A stretch of 64,000 nucleotides of DNA from Spirosoma profusum (GCF_014699005.1 NZ_JACWZY010000007.1:248001-312000); one strand, 5' to 3'. Shown: positions 15,777 to 25,550, counted from the first letter of the stretch. Program-made: numbers and translations. Notes: generated by a model not told the origin, from the sequence alone.

Positions 15777-17132
15777 TTAATACCCCGCGTTTTGAACCAA
15801 CTTCTTGTTCGTGTCAATTTCTCGTTGTGGGATAGGAAGTACTAAATTATTGGCGTTAGCAGGAGCTGTACCAACGGCTGTACCGTTCCGTTTGAGTTCT
15901 GGTAAGAGCTGTCCTTCAAAGGCTAGTTCCAGTCTACGTTCACGCGCAATCGCATCCAGGTTGAGTTGGGCTGCGGTTAATGGCGTCGCTTTGGCCCGGC
16001 TTCGAATCAGGTTTATATCGGCCAGCGGAGCTGCGCCAACGCTGGTGTTCAGACGGAGATTGGCTTCTGCCCGAATTAAGTACATTTCGGCCAGCCGAAC
16101 TACTGGAACGTCGCCAAACTGGTCGTTAAATTTGCTGGTGAATGTATTGATACTGGCCTTATTAATAAATTGACCACGTACGTCATTGGCTTCATACAAC
16201 TGTAAAAAAGCCTGTTGCAACCGAATATCACCCCGTCCCTGGTTCAGCGTAGAGGCAAAAAAGGTGTTGAGATCGTTAACGCCGTCCTGTTCCGATACAA
16301 CCAACTTGAAAATTACTTCAGATTGGTTTGTTGCATCGGCGAATGCATCCCCAAAATTACTGGTCAGTTGGTACGTTCCCGACGTGATTACCCGATTGGC
16401 TGCATCTCGAGCAGAAGCATAGTTTTTCTGCTGGAGATAAACCCGTGCCAGCATAGCCTGGGCCAATCCTTTTGTAGCAAAACCAGTTCCGTTTTCCTGC
16501 TTCTCCGGTAACATCGATTCGGCCTTCGTCAAATCGTCCAATACTTGCGTATACACTTCGGCAACCGTATTGCGTGCCCGATAATCGGCATCAGATATGG
16601 CTTGTGTTGGCGTAAGCACTAACGGCACACCTGGATTCTGAGCCGGAGTGCCATCGTTCCAGTCCTTCGCATATGCTTTGACTAGTTCAAAATATAACGC
16701 GCCCCGAATAAAACGGGCCTGTCCTTCAATATTCCCACGAGTTGCTTCCCGTACTTTACTTAATGCAGATAGTACGTTATTTGACATATTAATGGTGTTA
16801 TAACCAAATAGCCAAAAATCGCGCACGACGGTGTTCGACGTAGTAACTGCTTTCTGCGACAACTCAGACATGGCAGAGTACGTACCGGCAAAAACAACAT
16901 CCCGATTATTCCCTAGTAATTCGCTGATGTATTGAATACCACCACCGTACAGATTGATGTCGCTCAGGCCATCATACGTACCGGTTAGGGTTATAATAAC
17001 ATCCTGTTCCGTATTAAGTGCCTGCGATGCTTCAATACTTTGCGTGGGTGCAACATCCAGACGTCCGGCGCAGGCTGTGACAAGCGCAGTTGTCAGCCCC
17101 GCGTAAAACCAATTTTTTATGTATCTGTTCAT
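15777..17132 (-). CDS. SusD/RagB-family outer-membrane lipoprotein
   Basis: The protein is 451 residues from ATG 17132, chosen because MNRYIKNWF starts a normal signal peptide; an ATG 15 bases upstream is also in frame. The lipobox ends VTAC (Cys21). SusD landmarks are present: EGQARFIRGALYFELVKAY, VVRLAEMYLIRAEANLR and RERRLELAFEGQLLPELKRNG, followed by PIPQREIDTNKKLVQNAGY at the end. It is the lid of the SusC encoded immediately upstream on this strand (30 bp from this start). A terminator follows the stop. The ligand is unknown. Confidence 0.95.
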   Translation of the reverse strand: MNRYIKNWFYAGLTTALVTACAGRLDVAPTQSIEASQALNTEQDVIITLTGTYDGLSDINLYGGGIQYISELLGNNRDVVFAGTYSAMSELSQKAVTTSNTVVRDFWLFGYNTINMSNNVLSALSKVREATRGNIEGQARFIRGALYFELVKAYAKDWNDGTPAQNPGVPLVLTPTQAISDADYRARNTVAEVYTQVLDDLTKAESMLPEKQENGTGFATKGLAQAMLARVYLQQKNYASARDAANRVITSGTYQLTSNFGDAFADATNQSEVIFKLVVSEQDGVNDLNTFFASTLNQGRGDIRLQQAFLQLYEANDVRGQFINKASINTFTSKFNDQFGDVPVVRLAEMYLIRAEANLRLNTSVGAAPLADINLIRSRAKATPLTAAQLNLDAIARERRLELAFEGQLLPELKRNGTAVGTAPANANNLVLPIPQREIDTNKKLVQNAGY

Positions 17133-17162
17133 GACTGAAAAATGCATAGTGGAGTATGTGGA

Positions 17163-20100
17163 CTAAAAACCAATGTTGATACCGCCCGTAATGGTACGTG
17201 CCTGTGGAGACGAGTAGAAATCGTATCCCTGAGCAATGTTCGTCACCGTGTCATCAGCATTCACCTCAGGGTCCCAGCCGGTGTATTTAGTGAACGTAAA
17301 CAAGTTTTGGCCCGTCAGAAAGAGACGTACCGAGTTTAATTTGACCCGGTTAATCAGCGATTTAGGCAGGTTGTAGGCTAACGTAGCGGTACGTAGCCGC
17401 ACAAAACTTCCGTCCTGAATGTAGCGGCTGGAAGCTTGTGAACCGTTGGCCCGATAGAACCGTGCTTCTGGTACGTTCGTGTTGGGGTTTGCTGAAGTCC
17501 ACGCGGCTAACTGATCGGCAGTTTGGTTGTCCTCGTAAATCCCGTTAGCCGATGAGTATTGACCCACGCCAAAGAAATTGATTTTGTTACCAAAAATACC
17601 GTTGAAAAATACGGTCAGGCTAAGCCCTTTATAACTGAACGTATTGGTGATGCCACCCGTCCATTTGGGCAATGCATTGCCAATAATAACACGCTCGGCC
17701 TGATTATACGTATTCGTAGTAGTCCGATCTACGGTTCCATCAGCAGCAGTTGTATTCTTATACCATAGCGCATCGCCATTGGCTGGATTCACCCCTGCAT
17801 ATTCGCGCGTGAAGAATACACCCAGCGGCTGACCTTCTACAGCCCGACTCATGGCCTGAAAACCACCTTCAATAACCTGCCCTTGCAGGTTGGTAATTTT
17901 GTTTCTGTTCGTAGCAAAATTCAGACTCGTTGTCCACCGGAATGCACCTACCAGGTTTTCGGTGTTGAGCACAAATTCAAAACCCTTATTTTCCAGATTA
18001 CCTACGTTGCGAAATTGTGTAGCAAAGCCACTCGTACCCGGTACGTTCACGCTCAGTAACAACCCAGAGGTAAGTTTCTGGTAATAATCGATTTCGCCAT
18101 TGATTCGATTATTGAGGAAACCAAAGTCGATACCCACATCGACCTGATCCGTTGTTTCCCATTTCAGATCGGGGTTAGCTAATTGAGAAGGGCGTTGACC
18201 GGGCAAACCAGCGTACTTGGCGTCGCCGGTAAACAAACCCAATTGCGGGAAATTCTCAACCGATAGATTCCCAGCCGTTAGAATTTCAGCATTCCCCGTC
18301 CGACCGTAGCTGGCCCGTAATTTCAGGAAGCTAATCGAGTTATTGTTCTTCAGGAATTCTTCTTCTGTTAGCACCCAACCTGCCGAAACCGCCGGAAAAA
18401 ACCCATAGCGACTGTTACGTCCAAATCGGGATGAGCCATCGATACGTGCACTAAGACCAACTAAGTAACGGTCGGAAAGCTTGTAATTCGCCCGTGCAAA
18501 ATAAGACAGGAACCGATAGTTCGACTGGGTAGACGTACCGTCGCTTTTTACGGCTGCACTGGCAATCTGCTGATACGCATCCGACGGGAAATCCCGGCCT
18601 TCGATGAAGTTGACGTTACGTTCCGATTGCTGGTACGACATTCCTAACGTAGCATCGATGACATTACGTCCCAGTTGGGTCGTGTAGGTAAAGAAATTAT
18701 TCGTGTTGTAATTATCGACGCGGTTGTAACGATTCTGCCCAAGCCCTTGCGGAGCGCTGGAGTTACGTGCCGTTTTGCTGTTCCAGTACCGTTCTTCCTG
18801 CTGATTCAGAACATCGAGTCCAAATTCTGAACGGAACGTAAGCCCTTTCATAATCTGCAACTGACCATAAATGCTGCTAATACTCCGATAAACCGTTGTA
18901 TTGAACTTCGTGTTGCCGAGATTAATACGTGGATTGTAATAAAGCGGTATAGTTGCATCGCCCGGCGGGGTTCCGGTTTCCAGGCCCGTTTCTGGGTCTG
19001 TAGATGGCGTGAGCGGAACCAACGCATTGAGTTGCAGTGGATTGTCGAACTGACGGTCGCCTGCAATGCGTTTATTGAGCGTGCGGGATATACTCGTATT
19101 AACGCCTACTTTAATCCGACTGGAAACCTGGTGATCAATATTTATACGGCCTGTATACCGATTTAGCGCGTTTCCAATCAGAACGCCTTTCTGATCCAGC
19201 AGTTGCCCCGAAATGTAGAATGATGTTTTTTCATTGCCTCCATTCAGGTTTAAATCATACTGCTGGAAAGGGGCATCCTGAAAAGCCAGATCTCCCCATT
19301 TAGTATCGACCTGATTTTGCGTACCGAACGTACCAAGCGATTGCGCGTTAAAGAAATCTTCAATATAGGTTGAATATGAATCGGGATCTGCCGGATCGAT
19401 TTGGCTGATACGGTCGCGATTGGCTGCCGCCCGACGGTAAAAGCCTACATATTCTTCAGCATTCATGAACCGAACGTTATTCGTTGGCGTACTGGCGCCG
19501 TATTGAGCGCCAAAATTGACGTTTGTGCGACCGGCCTTTCCTTTCTTGGTCGTAATAAGAATAACGCCATTGGCCGCCCGCGAACCATAAATAGCCGCTG
19601 CTGAGGCATCTTTCAGAATATCAATCGACTCAATATCCAGTGGATTAATATCTGCCAACGGGTTCGTCTGAGCACTGTTGATGCTGAGGTTTTCGGTGGT
19701 AATGGGAATGCCATCAACAACATACAACGGCTGGTTCGATGCCGATACCGAAGATTGACCACGTATGTTGATTCGAACAGCCTGTCCTAGCTTACCTGAT
19801 CCTGCATTTACCTGAACGCCAGCGGCTTTTCCCTGAATAGCTTGGTCAAACGTAGTGACGGGCTGGTCCTGGATATCAGCAGGACGAACCTTGGCGATGT
19901 TGCCGGTCAGGTCCCGTTTAATTTGTTGACCATAACCTGTCACGACCACTTCATTCAGGTTGCGTACGTCGGTTGCTAGCTTTACGTTGATCGTTGAGCG
20001 ATCGCCGACCCGTTCTTCAATGGTCGAAAAACCAATAAAGCTGTAAACCAACGTAGCATCGTTATCAACGCTGATGCTATAATCACCACTGGCGTTGGTT

Positions 20101-20261
20101 AACGTACCAACTGTTCGGCCTTTTACTGTGATCGATACGCCCGGCAAGCCCGAGTTGTCGTCCGACGTTGAGACCCGGCCCGTAACCGTCCGGGTTTGTG
20201 CGTAGCTCACCTGCGTAACCAGAAAAAGCAACGGCAGAATGATACGTAGTAGTTTACTCAT
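17163..20261 (-). CDS. SusC/RagA-family TonB-dependent outer-membrane transporter
   Basis: This 1032-residue protein has a signal peptide to about residue 21 (VSYAQ), a CarboxypepD_reg-like domain (GRVSTSDDNSGLPGVSITVK) and a TonB plug with DIESIDILKDASAAAIYGSRA. The C-terminal barrel ends GGINIGF with a terminal Phe. It is the first gene of a two-gene susC-susD operon and reads divergently from the OmpA-like gene across about 340 bp. Many ACGTA/TACGT pentamers lie inside the reading frame, as elsewhere in the window. No regulator (ECF sigma/anti-sigma, HTCS) is adjacent, so its control cannot be read here. Confidence 0.96.
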   Translation of the reverse strand: MSKLLRIILPLLFLVTQVSYAQTRTVTGRVSTSDDNSGLPGVSITVKGRTVGTLTNASGDYSISVDNDATLVYSFIGFSTIEERVGDRSTINVKLATDVRNLNEVVVTGYGQQIKRDLTGNIAKVRPADIQDQPVTTFDQAIQGKAAGVQVNAGSGKLGQAVRINIRGQSSVSASNQPLYVVDGIPITTENLSINSAQTNPLADINPLDIESIDILKDASAAAIYGSRAANGVILITTKKGKAGRTNVNFGAQYGASTPTNNVRFMNAEEYVGFYRRAAANRDRISQIDPADPDSYSTYIEDFFNAQSLGTFGTQNQVDTKWGDLAFQDAPFQQYDLNLNGGNEKTSFYISGQLLDQKGVLIGNALNRYTGRINIDHQVSSRIKVGVNTSISRTLNKRIAGDRQFDNPLQLNALVPLTPSTDPETGLETGTPPGDATIPLYYNPRINLGNTKFNTTVYRSISSIYGQLQIMKGLTFRSEFGLDVLNQQEERYWNSKTARNSSAPQGLGQNRYNRVDNYNTNNFFTYTTQLGRNVIDATLGMSYQQSERNVNFIEGRDFPSDAYQQIASAAVKSDGTSTQSNYRFLSYFARANYKLSDRYLVGLSARIDGSSRFGRNSRYGFFPAVSAGWVLTEEEFLKNNNSISFLKLRASYGRTGNAEILTAGNLSVENFPQLGLFTGDAKYAGLPGQRPSQLANPDLKWETTDQVDVGIDFGFLNNRINGEIDYYQKLTSGLLLSVNVPGTSGFATQFRNVGNLENKGFEFVLNTENLVGAFRWTTSLNFATNRNKITNLQGQVIEGGFQAMSRAVEGQPLGVFFTREYAGVNPANGDALWYKNTTAADGTVDRTTTNTYNQAERVIIGNALPKWTGGITNTFSYKGLSLTVFFNGIFGNKINFFGVGQYSSANGIYEDNQTADQLAAWTSANPNTNVPEARFYRANGSQASSRYIQDGSFVRLRTATLAYNLPKSLINRVKLNSVRLFLTGQNLFTFTKYTGWDPEVNADDTVTNIAQGYDFYSSPQARTITGGINIGF

Positions 20262-20597
20262 AAGTTTGAGTTGGTTAAATTGAATGTGTGCGCAAAATAA
20301 TCAATATTGGCAGATATTAAATTGACATTAATTGCGGAATTTACTGTAAAGAAGTGACATATTAGAACGATACAGGAATATATTAGGAATTTGCAAAATA
20401 ATGAAAGGTAAAATGCCTGTTAGACGTAATACATCAATAAAGTAACAGCTTAATCCTTGGAGCTATGTTATTTTTTATTTCCCTGAAAAATTGAATCTAC
20501 AACACAAAAATCACCAATTAATAATCAGAAAGTTAAACCTTAAACTACTCGGCACAGTCAAACGTTTATAAGGCAAATGCCTTCCCGAACAACGACA
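20262..20597. other. Divergent promoter region between susC and the OmpA-like gene
   Basis: About 335 bp, AT-rich, containing both divergent promoters. No exact TAnnTTTG box was found on either strand; several near matches such as TTATTTTG on the minus strand occur. No gene or repeat is visible. Confidence 0.45.
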
Positions 20598-21905
20598 ATG
20601 AACCGCCTGTTATCTCTCTCTTTGTTACTTATGCTGCTGGCGACTGGGGTGTACGCCCAGGTGCAGTATACAACCGAATCGCCCCGCGTGGATGATGTTA
20701 ACGATCCCGACGTAACGATTAAGCGCGTCGAGCTCACCGAGCAGTATACCATTATCTACATGAAATTTGAAAAGGTAGGAAGTAAACCTTCTCAAAATCG
20801 TCAATGGCCATTTCCAATCCCACTTCCTAACGGTGGAAGCTTGGGTGGGAATACCGATCCTGATAATATTGGCTTCCAATCGTCATCTCGCCTGTATGTA
20901 AATCAGGGTGAGCGCTCCTATAAACTCATTCGGGCTGAAAATATTCCTTCGGAAATGCGTCGGCAAGTTCCGCCCGGACAACGGGTTGATTTTGTAGCTT
21001 ATTTTGAACGAATAGACCCGGGTTATACTACGTTTGACCTGTTTGAATGTAAGGATTATCAAACTAAGACGAGTAAAGTTGTCTGCTTCAATTTCTGGGG
21101 GGTGCATATTATCAATCCCAAAAAGAAGGAACCATATGCACAGCGCACACCGAAAACACCTGCGCCAGTTCCGCCAAAAGAGCAGCCCCGGTATACGCCC
21201 CGCACCAAACCGGGTGTAGGTACCGATACGCCTACAGACACACCTAAACCGTCTCAACCAGAAGAGAAACCCGCTCCAACGGCGGTTGCTATCAATGGTG
21301 TGACACGTAGCGCCAAGACGAAAGAGCCGATTGTAGCCACCGTTACGTATCGGCTTATTTCGGGTGCTGAAGCCGCTGGCGATGATCCGGCTGACTCGGT
21401 CGAAAGTGTCAGTCCGACGGGTAAATACCGCATTCCTATTGAGCGTCGGGGTGTTTACGCCGTAACCGCTTCGGCGAAAGGGTATTTCAGCCAGAGTGAT
21501 ACGTTGGCAACGAACCGCGTGGACGTAGCACGCGATTTTAATCTCGTTCCAATCGAAGCTGGAGCAAAGATTACGTTGAAAAACATCTATTTCAACGTAT
21601 CGAAATTCGACCTGATGCCGGAGTCGTACCCTGAACTGGATCGACTGGCTGGTGTGATGCAGTCGAATCCAAGCATGAGTATTAAGCTTGAAGGGCATAC
21701 GGATACGGTGGGAGATTTCGATTCAAACGTAGAACTATCGCGCAACCGGGTCAATGAAGTAAAGCGGTATCTGGTCAGTAAAGGAATTAGTGCTTCCCGA
21801 ATCGAAACGATAGGGTATGGCCCTTCGCGGCCCATCAACACCAACAAAAGCCTGAAAGAACGCCCCGAAAATCGCCGGGTCGAAATGGTAATCGTGAAAG
21901 CATAA
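20598..21905 (+). CDS. OmpA-family protein with carboxypeptidase-regulatory-like domain
   Basis: The protein is 435 residues from ATG 20598, which directly precedes a classical signal peptide ending VYAQ; an in-frame ATG 21 bases upstream is less likely. A beta-rich N-terminal domain is followed by a Pro/Thr-rich linker (about residues 170-225) and a CarboxypepD_reg-like domain (about 230-325). The C-terminal OmpA peptidoglycan-binding domain holds NIYFNVSKFDLMPES, LEGHTDTVGDFDSNVELSRNR and RPENRRVEM, including the Asp and Arg that contact diaminopimelate. It probably anchors an outer-membrane or periplasmic structure to the cell wall. It stands alone, followed by a palindromic element. Confidence 0.9.
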   Translation: MNRLLSLSLLLMLLATGVYAQVQYTTESPRVDDVNDPDVTIKRVELTEQYTIIYMKFEKVGSKPSQNRQWPFPIPLPNGGSLGGNTDPDNIGFQSSSRLYVNQGERSYKLIRAENIPSEMRRQVPPGQRVDFVAYFERIDPGYTTFDLFECKDYQTKTSKVVCFNFWGVHIINPKKKEPYAQRTPKTPAPVPPKEQPRYTPRTKPGVGTDTPTDTPKPSQPEEKPAPTAVAINGVTRSAKTKEPIVATVTYRLISGAEAAGDDPADSVESVSPTGKYRIPIERRGVYAVTASAKGYFSQSDTLATNRVDVARDFNLVPIEAGAKITLKNIYFNVSKFDLMPESYPELDRLAGVMQSNPSMSIKLEGHTDTVGDFDSNVELSRNRVNEVKRYLVSKGISASRIETIGYGPSRPINTNKSLKERPENRRVEMVIVKA

Positions 21906-21944
21906 ACATAAAGGGTTGTTTGTTGTTCCAAATACGCGAAGCAG

Positions 21945-22036
21945 TTTTTGTCATGCTGACCAGGGAAGCATCTTAAAGATTCCACACTATTCAGTAAGGA
22001 AAACTTAAGATGCTTCCCTGGTCAGCATGACAAAAA
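21945..22036. repeat. Palindromic intergenic element, TGTCATnCTGA family
   Basis: Left arm TTTTTGTCATGCTGACCAGG continues GAAGCATCTTAA; the right arm is its exact complement and ends CATGACAAAAA. The arm-specific segment (CCAGGGAAG) differs from other copies yet remains paired. The right end supplies an ATG that extends the following reading frame but is probably not its start. Confidence 0.9.
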
Positions 22037-22059
22037 TGACTTTCGCTGGAACAAGAAAT

Positions 22060-22725
22060 ATGATGAAACAACCCTTTGATCTTGACGTAATGCTGGCCCG
22101 AATTGAGGAGGCCATCCGTCCATACCCGAAGGCCGCCATGTTCGATTTAGTTGAACGGGGTTATGATACATTGTTCGAGCAGTTGATTTCGTGCATTATT
22201 TCCATTCGTACACTCGATGAAACGACTATTCCGGTATCGCTGCGTTTGTTCGAGAAGGCTCGTACGCCAGAGCAACTTCTGACACTCGATATACCAACAC
22301 TAACACAAATTCTTTACGGCACAACGTATCCCGACCAGAAAGCCTACACCATGCGCGGCATCGCCGAACGTATCATGAATGAGTTTGGAGGAACCTTACC
22401 CGCCGATTTCGATACGTTGATTTCGTTGAAAGGAGTAGGACCGAAGTGCGCTAATCTGGCGCTGGGTGTAGCTACCGGACAGGCCGCCATCAGTGTTGAT
22501 ATCCACGTGCATCGGGTGGTGAACCGCTGGGGTTTTGTTCAAACCAAACAACCCGAGCAGACGCTGAAAGTGCTGGAAACCAAAGTGCCACATGAGCAAT
22601 GGGTAAATATCAATCGGCTGTTGATGCCCTTTGGCAAACACATCTGCACCGGTACGTTGCCTCACTGCTCGACCTGCCCGGTACTGGATTGGTGCGAGCA
22701 GGTTGGTGTCGAACGCCATCGCTGA
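22060..22725 (+). CDS. nth: Endonuclease III-like DNA glycosylase/AP lyase
   Basis: The protein is 221 residues from ATG 22060. Upstream in-frame ATGs at 22027 and 22036 lie in or at the edge of the palindromic repeat and are unlikely starts. The helix-hairpin-helix is LKGVGPKCANLAL with the catalytic Lys129, followed by VDIHVHRV with the catalytic Asp147. The [4Fe-4S] cluster ligands follow as Cys196-X6-Cys203-X2-Cys206-X5-Cys212. It removes oxidised pyrimidines and cuts at abasic sites in base-excision repair. It is convergent with the next gene, with 8 bp between the stops. Confidence 0.93.
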   Translation: MMKQPFDLDVMLARIEEAIRPYPKAAMFDLVERGYDTLFEQLISCIISIRTLDETTIPVSLRLFEKARTPEQLLTLDIPTLTQILYGTTYPDQKAYTMRGIAERIMNEFGGTLPADFDTLISLKGVGPKCANLALGVATGQAAISVDIHVHRVVNRWGFVQTKQPEQTLKVLETKVPHEQWVNINRLLMPFGKHICTGTLPHCSTCPVLDWCEQVGVERHR

Positions 22726-22733
22726 ACGTAGCA

Positions 22734-23261
22734 CTATTGTTCACCCTCTGTCAGGGCTTCGCGGAGGCTGGCTAACGTAGCGCGGCAAGCCTGGTCGAGT
22801 TGCTCGTATAATGTAGTCTGTTGCTCAACAGCCTGTTCGGCTACAGTTTGCGTACTTCCCGATTTGGTTAAATCGCTAACCGTAGGGCTCTTCGGCTGAA
22901 TGGGGACGAACATCCCTCCGTTGTCGGCGATTAAATCGGTTAACGTAGCGCGATAACGCCCGTATTTCGGTTCAATCGTCAATGTATACCGGACGCTCTG
23001 CTTACCAAGTGGATAAGACGCTTTTACGAACAGAATGTTATGTTCCTGATCGAAATGTACTTCCGTGTTTGAGGTATTACCGTATTGATCATCAGCCCAT
23101 ATCCGGGCATGTTCCATAATTTTCTTCGCCGGTCGCTTGCTGTCCTGTAGCTTGATAATTTCCTGATACTGAACCTGTCCGGCTTCATTGGCTGGAAGCT
23201 GAACCTGGGCGAAAAGAGTTGCCGAATAGCAAACTAGTAAAGCAAAAAATATAGCCTTCAT
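22734..23261 (-). CDS. Secreted DUF4468-like protein
   Basis: This 175-residue protein has a signal peptide cleaved near LFAQ. The mature start has the pattern of DUF4468 proteins with a TBP-like fold: GQVQYQEIIKLQDSKRPAKKIMEHARIWADDQYG. Middle strands follow (ILFVKASYPLG, VRYTLTIEPKYGRYRATLTDL). The C-terminal 50 residues are Gln/Glu-rich and probably helical. Function is unknown for the family; location should be periplasmic. It is a single gene, with its promoter in the short region before 23261 on this strand. Confidence 0.8.
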   Translation of the reverse strand: MKAIFFALLVCYSATLFAQVQLPANEAGQVQYQEIIKLQDSKRPAKKIMEHARIWADDQYGNTSNTEVHFDQEHNILFVKASYPLGKQSVRYTLTIEPKYGRYRATLTDLIADNGGMFVPIQPKSPTVSDLTKSGSTQTVAEQAVEQQTTLYEQLDQACRATLASLREALTEGEQ

Positions 23262-23373
23262 ATACGTAGTAACAAATCTGAGATCACCACCCGAGCAAAG
23301 TTGACACCTATCTTCCAGTTCCGAAAGAATTGCAAAAATAGCCAGACATCACCAGAAATGCTTACCGAGTTTC

Positions 23374-23402
23374 GGCTCCGACAGGCTCTGGCTGTCGGAG
23401 CC
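23374..23402. repeat. GC-rich palindrome
   Basis: GGCTCCGACAG and its exact complement flank a 7-base loop. It resembles the arm sequence of the large palindrome at 47192-47300 (CTTCGACAGGCTCAGCC) and may belong to the same intergenic repeat superfamily. No T-run follows, so a terminator role is doubtful. Confidence 0.7.
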
Positions 23403-23435
23403 GCGTTAAACAAATATCCGACCCGGCGGTTGTTT

Positions 23436-23449
23436 TTGATACGTATCAA
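23436..23449. promoter_or_regulatory. Perfect 14-bp palindrome before RibD_C gene
   Basis: TTGATACGTATCAA ends 11 bp before the ATG at 23461. Its centre is the window-wide motif TACGTA. A dimeric repressor site is possible, but the short length and the enrichment of the core motif reduce certainty. Confidence 0.4.
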
Positions 23450-23460
23450 TCCTGACTTGT

Positions 23461-24006
23461 ATGCCAAAACTGATTTATGACGTAGCGGCTTCGCTCGATA
23501 ATTTCATTTCCCATTCCGACGGCTCGATTGACGGTTTTCTAATTGACGGTGAGTTTGTTAACGACTTTCTGGAACGTATCAAATCGTACGGTGTAGCACT
23601 GATGGGCCGCAGAACGTATCAGTGGGGTTACGCATATGGTTTGCAGGAAGGCGAACCGGCCTATACGCAGGTCAATCCCGATCTGAAGAACTACATTTTC
23701 TCCAAAACCCTTACGTTCGAGCCGGGCCAGTTGGTTGAGGTAATTAGCCACGATGAGATTGATTTCGTCCAAAAACTGAAAGCTGGCGATGGTGGAACAA
23801 TCTGGCTTTGCGGAGGTGGCGAACTGGCCGCTACGTTGCTGGATGCGAAACTAATTGACGAGTTGGTTATTAAACTCAATCCGGTCGTTTTGGGCGAAGG
23901 TGTACGCCTTTTTGGCTCAAGTACTACCAACGTTACGTTGCAATTGATTGAGTCGAAGGCATACGAGAACGGCTTGATGTTGCTACGTTATCAGATTACT
24001 TATTAG
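23461..24006 (+). CDS. RibD C-terminal/DHFR-like family reductase
   Basis: This 181-residue protein has the DHFR-like fold of the RibD_C family: start KLIYDVAASLDNFI, the VALMGRRTYQWG segment, IFSKTL, IWLCGGGELAATLLDAKLIDELVIKLNPVVLGEG, and a final LLRYQ strand. These proteins bind NADPH and a pterin- or flavin-like substrate; the physiological reaction of the stand-alone forms is usually unknown. Two paralogues occur at 27119 and 48875 in this window. It is followed after 33 bp by a DinB gene and may form an operon with it. Confidence 0.88.
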   Translation: MPKLIYDVAASLDNFISHSDGSIDGFLIDGEFVNDFLERIKSYGVALMGRRTYQWGYAYGLQEGEPAYTQVNPDLKNYIFSKTLTFEPGQLVEVISHDEIDFVQKLKAGDGGTIWLCGGGELAATLLDAKLIDELVIKLNPVVLGEGVRLFGSSTTNVTLQLIESKAYENGLMLLRYQITY

Positions 24007-24039
24007 TGAACAAATTAGTGAACAAAACCGCTTTTAATC

Positions 24040-24564
24040 ATGAATAATCAGGAACTGAGTAACGAACTCAATTTGCAGTTTACAGAATTGCTACGTATGC
24101 TTTCGTCCTTGAGCGAAGAAGAATTGAATCAGGTACCGTTCGAGGGAAGCTGGACAGCCGCGCAAGTTGGGGATCATCTGTCGAAAGGGTACAATATATT
24201 ACCAATTCTGAGCGGAAATACTGAGCCGGCAAACCGACCTATTGATGAAAAACTAGATGGAATACGAGCGGTGTTCCTTGATTTTTCGACCAAATTGGAG
24301 TCGCCCGAAGAAATTGTGCCCGATGGTGGCCCATTTGAAAAAGCTGAACTAATCGGTCGATTGACCACACAAACGCAGTTACTGACTTCTTTCGCGCAAC
24401 ACAATGATCTGACACTGGTCTGTCTGGACAGCGAATTGCCGCAAATTGGTACGTTGACGCGGTATGAGTGGCTTTCTTTTATGGGAATTCACACGCAGCG
24501 GCATATTCACCAGTTGCAAAAGATCATTCAGCATCTGAACAATGCACTATTGGCCACGCGCTGA
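24040..24564 (+). CDS. DinB-family protein
   Basis: This 174-residue four-helix-bundle protein has the DinB pattern: an N-terminal helix with LLRMLSSLSEEELNQVP, then GSWTAAQVGDHLSKG with a metal-ligand-type His, and a C-terminal HTQRHIHQLQKII with two further His residues. DinB-like proteins use a His triad to bind a divalent metal, and some are thiol transferases with bacillithiol or similar thiols. The exact reaction cannot be inferred. It follows the RibD_C gene by 33 bp. The region after it (24565-24740) holds a weak hairpin and the promoter of the AraC gene. Confidence 0.85.
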   Translation: MNNQELSNELNLQFTELLRMLSSLSEEELNQVPFEGSWTAAQVGDHLSKGYNILPILSGNTEPANRPIDEKLDGIRAVFLDFSTKLESPEEIVPDGGPFEKAELIGRLTTQTQLLTSFAQHNDLTLVCLDSELPQIGTLTRYEWLSFMGIHTQRHIHQLQKIIQHLNNALLATR

Positions 24565-24740
24565 GGGAATAGGCATTGAGGCTGGCGAAACGACCATTTT
24601 CGTGCGTAGGCTAGGGGCTGGATCTCCTTGGCCAAAAAGGAGTCTCTTGATACAATGAACCAGACAATTAAGCCGGTAAATAAAGACTTAACCCGCTTTT
24701 AACCAGAGCATCGCTATATTCGTGTAGACTAGGGTTAGGT

Positions 24741-25550
24741 ATGGATAATCTGGCAAAAGGGCAGTTTTTCGGCGTATCAAGAGACGAACTTTCTATTAAT
24801 GGATTGACCCTCGTGCAATCGGCATACCATAACCTGCAAGGTTGCCCCTGGCACTACCACGAAAATGCTTACTTCGCGTTTACCACCAGTGGCACCCTGC
24901 TCGAAACCTATAAGCAGAAGGAAATTGCCCTGAGCGCGGGTTCACTAACCTATCATCATAGCCAGGAACCTCATTACAATAGCCGCTACTCCTCTTTTGT
25001 ATCGGCCTTGCATGTCGATATTGACGATAGCTGGTTTAATCGTTTGGACATCCCGAAATCCCGGCCCGAAGGCTTGCTGGAATTAGGCTCTCCCGATCTG
25101 AAAATTCTGTTTGCACGCCTGCTGGCCGAAACCCGTCAAAACGGAACCGAGAAAAAGCTCAGTGCGGAAAGTCTGGTCGTGATGGCTTTTAGTCAGCTGA
25201 GCCGGTCGAGAGAATATACCGACCGCAAGCCCGCCTGGCAATCCAGAATTCAGGAAATGTTGTACGCCCACTACGACGAAAACCTCAGCCTGACCCACCT
25301 TGCCGCTCAATTGCAACTCCATCCGGTTTACCTCTGTCAGCAATTTCCGAAACTGTTTCAATGCACATTGGGTGAATACGTACGCAAAATCAAAATTGAG
25401 AAGGCGACGCAGCACATGATGGCCAAAGAACCGGTATCGCTTACGGAACTGGCTTATGCGTGTGGATTTTCCGATCAGAGCCATTTTACCCGCGTTTTTA
25501 GGCAGCAAACCGGGCTTACACCCATGAATTTCCGCCGACTGATCCGGTAA
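24741..25550 (+). CDS. AraC-family transcriptional regulator
   Basis: This 269-residue protein has a cupin-like N-terminal sensor (HYHENAYFAFTTSGTL, then SLTYHHSQEPHYN) and a C-terminal pair of helix-turn-helix motifs with the family signature LAYACGFSDQSHFTRVFRQQTGLTPMNFRR. A TATATTCG segment at 24715-24722 may be a degenerate -7 box. The regulator is followed after 93 bp by a cupin gene in the same orientation that may be its target. The effector is unknown; the His-rich N-terminal cupin suggests a small molecule. Confidence 0.92.
   Translation: MDNLAKGQFFGVSRDELSINGLTLVQSAYHNLQGCPWHYHENAYFAFTTSGTLLETYKQKEIALSAGSLTYHHSQEPHYNSRYSSFVSALHVDIDDSWFNRLDIPKSRPEGLLELGSPDLKILFARLLAETRQNGTEKKLSAESLVVMAFSQLSRSREYTDRKPAWQSRIQEMLYAHYDENLSLTHLAAQLQLHPVYLCQQFPKLFQCTLGEYVRKIKIEKATQHMMAKEPVSLTELAYACGFSDQSHFTRVFRQQTGLTPMNFRRLIR

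Noticed and set aside
15629..15835. 68-codon plus-strand frame starting in the palindromic element
   Set aside because: The start lies in the repeat arm and the frame runs across the terminator and into the end of the SusD gene.
20883..21698. 271-codon open frame on the minus strand inside the OmpA-like gene
   Set aside because: It is antisense to a well-supported domain protein, has no recognisable domain and shows the biased composition expected of a shadow frame.
24621..24650. Weak hairpin CTCCTT/AAGGAG after the DinB gene
   Set aside because: Only a 6-bp stem and no T-run; not strong enough to call a terminator.
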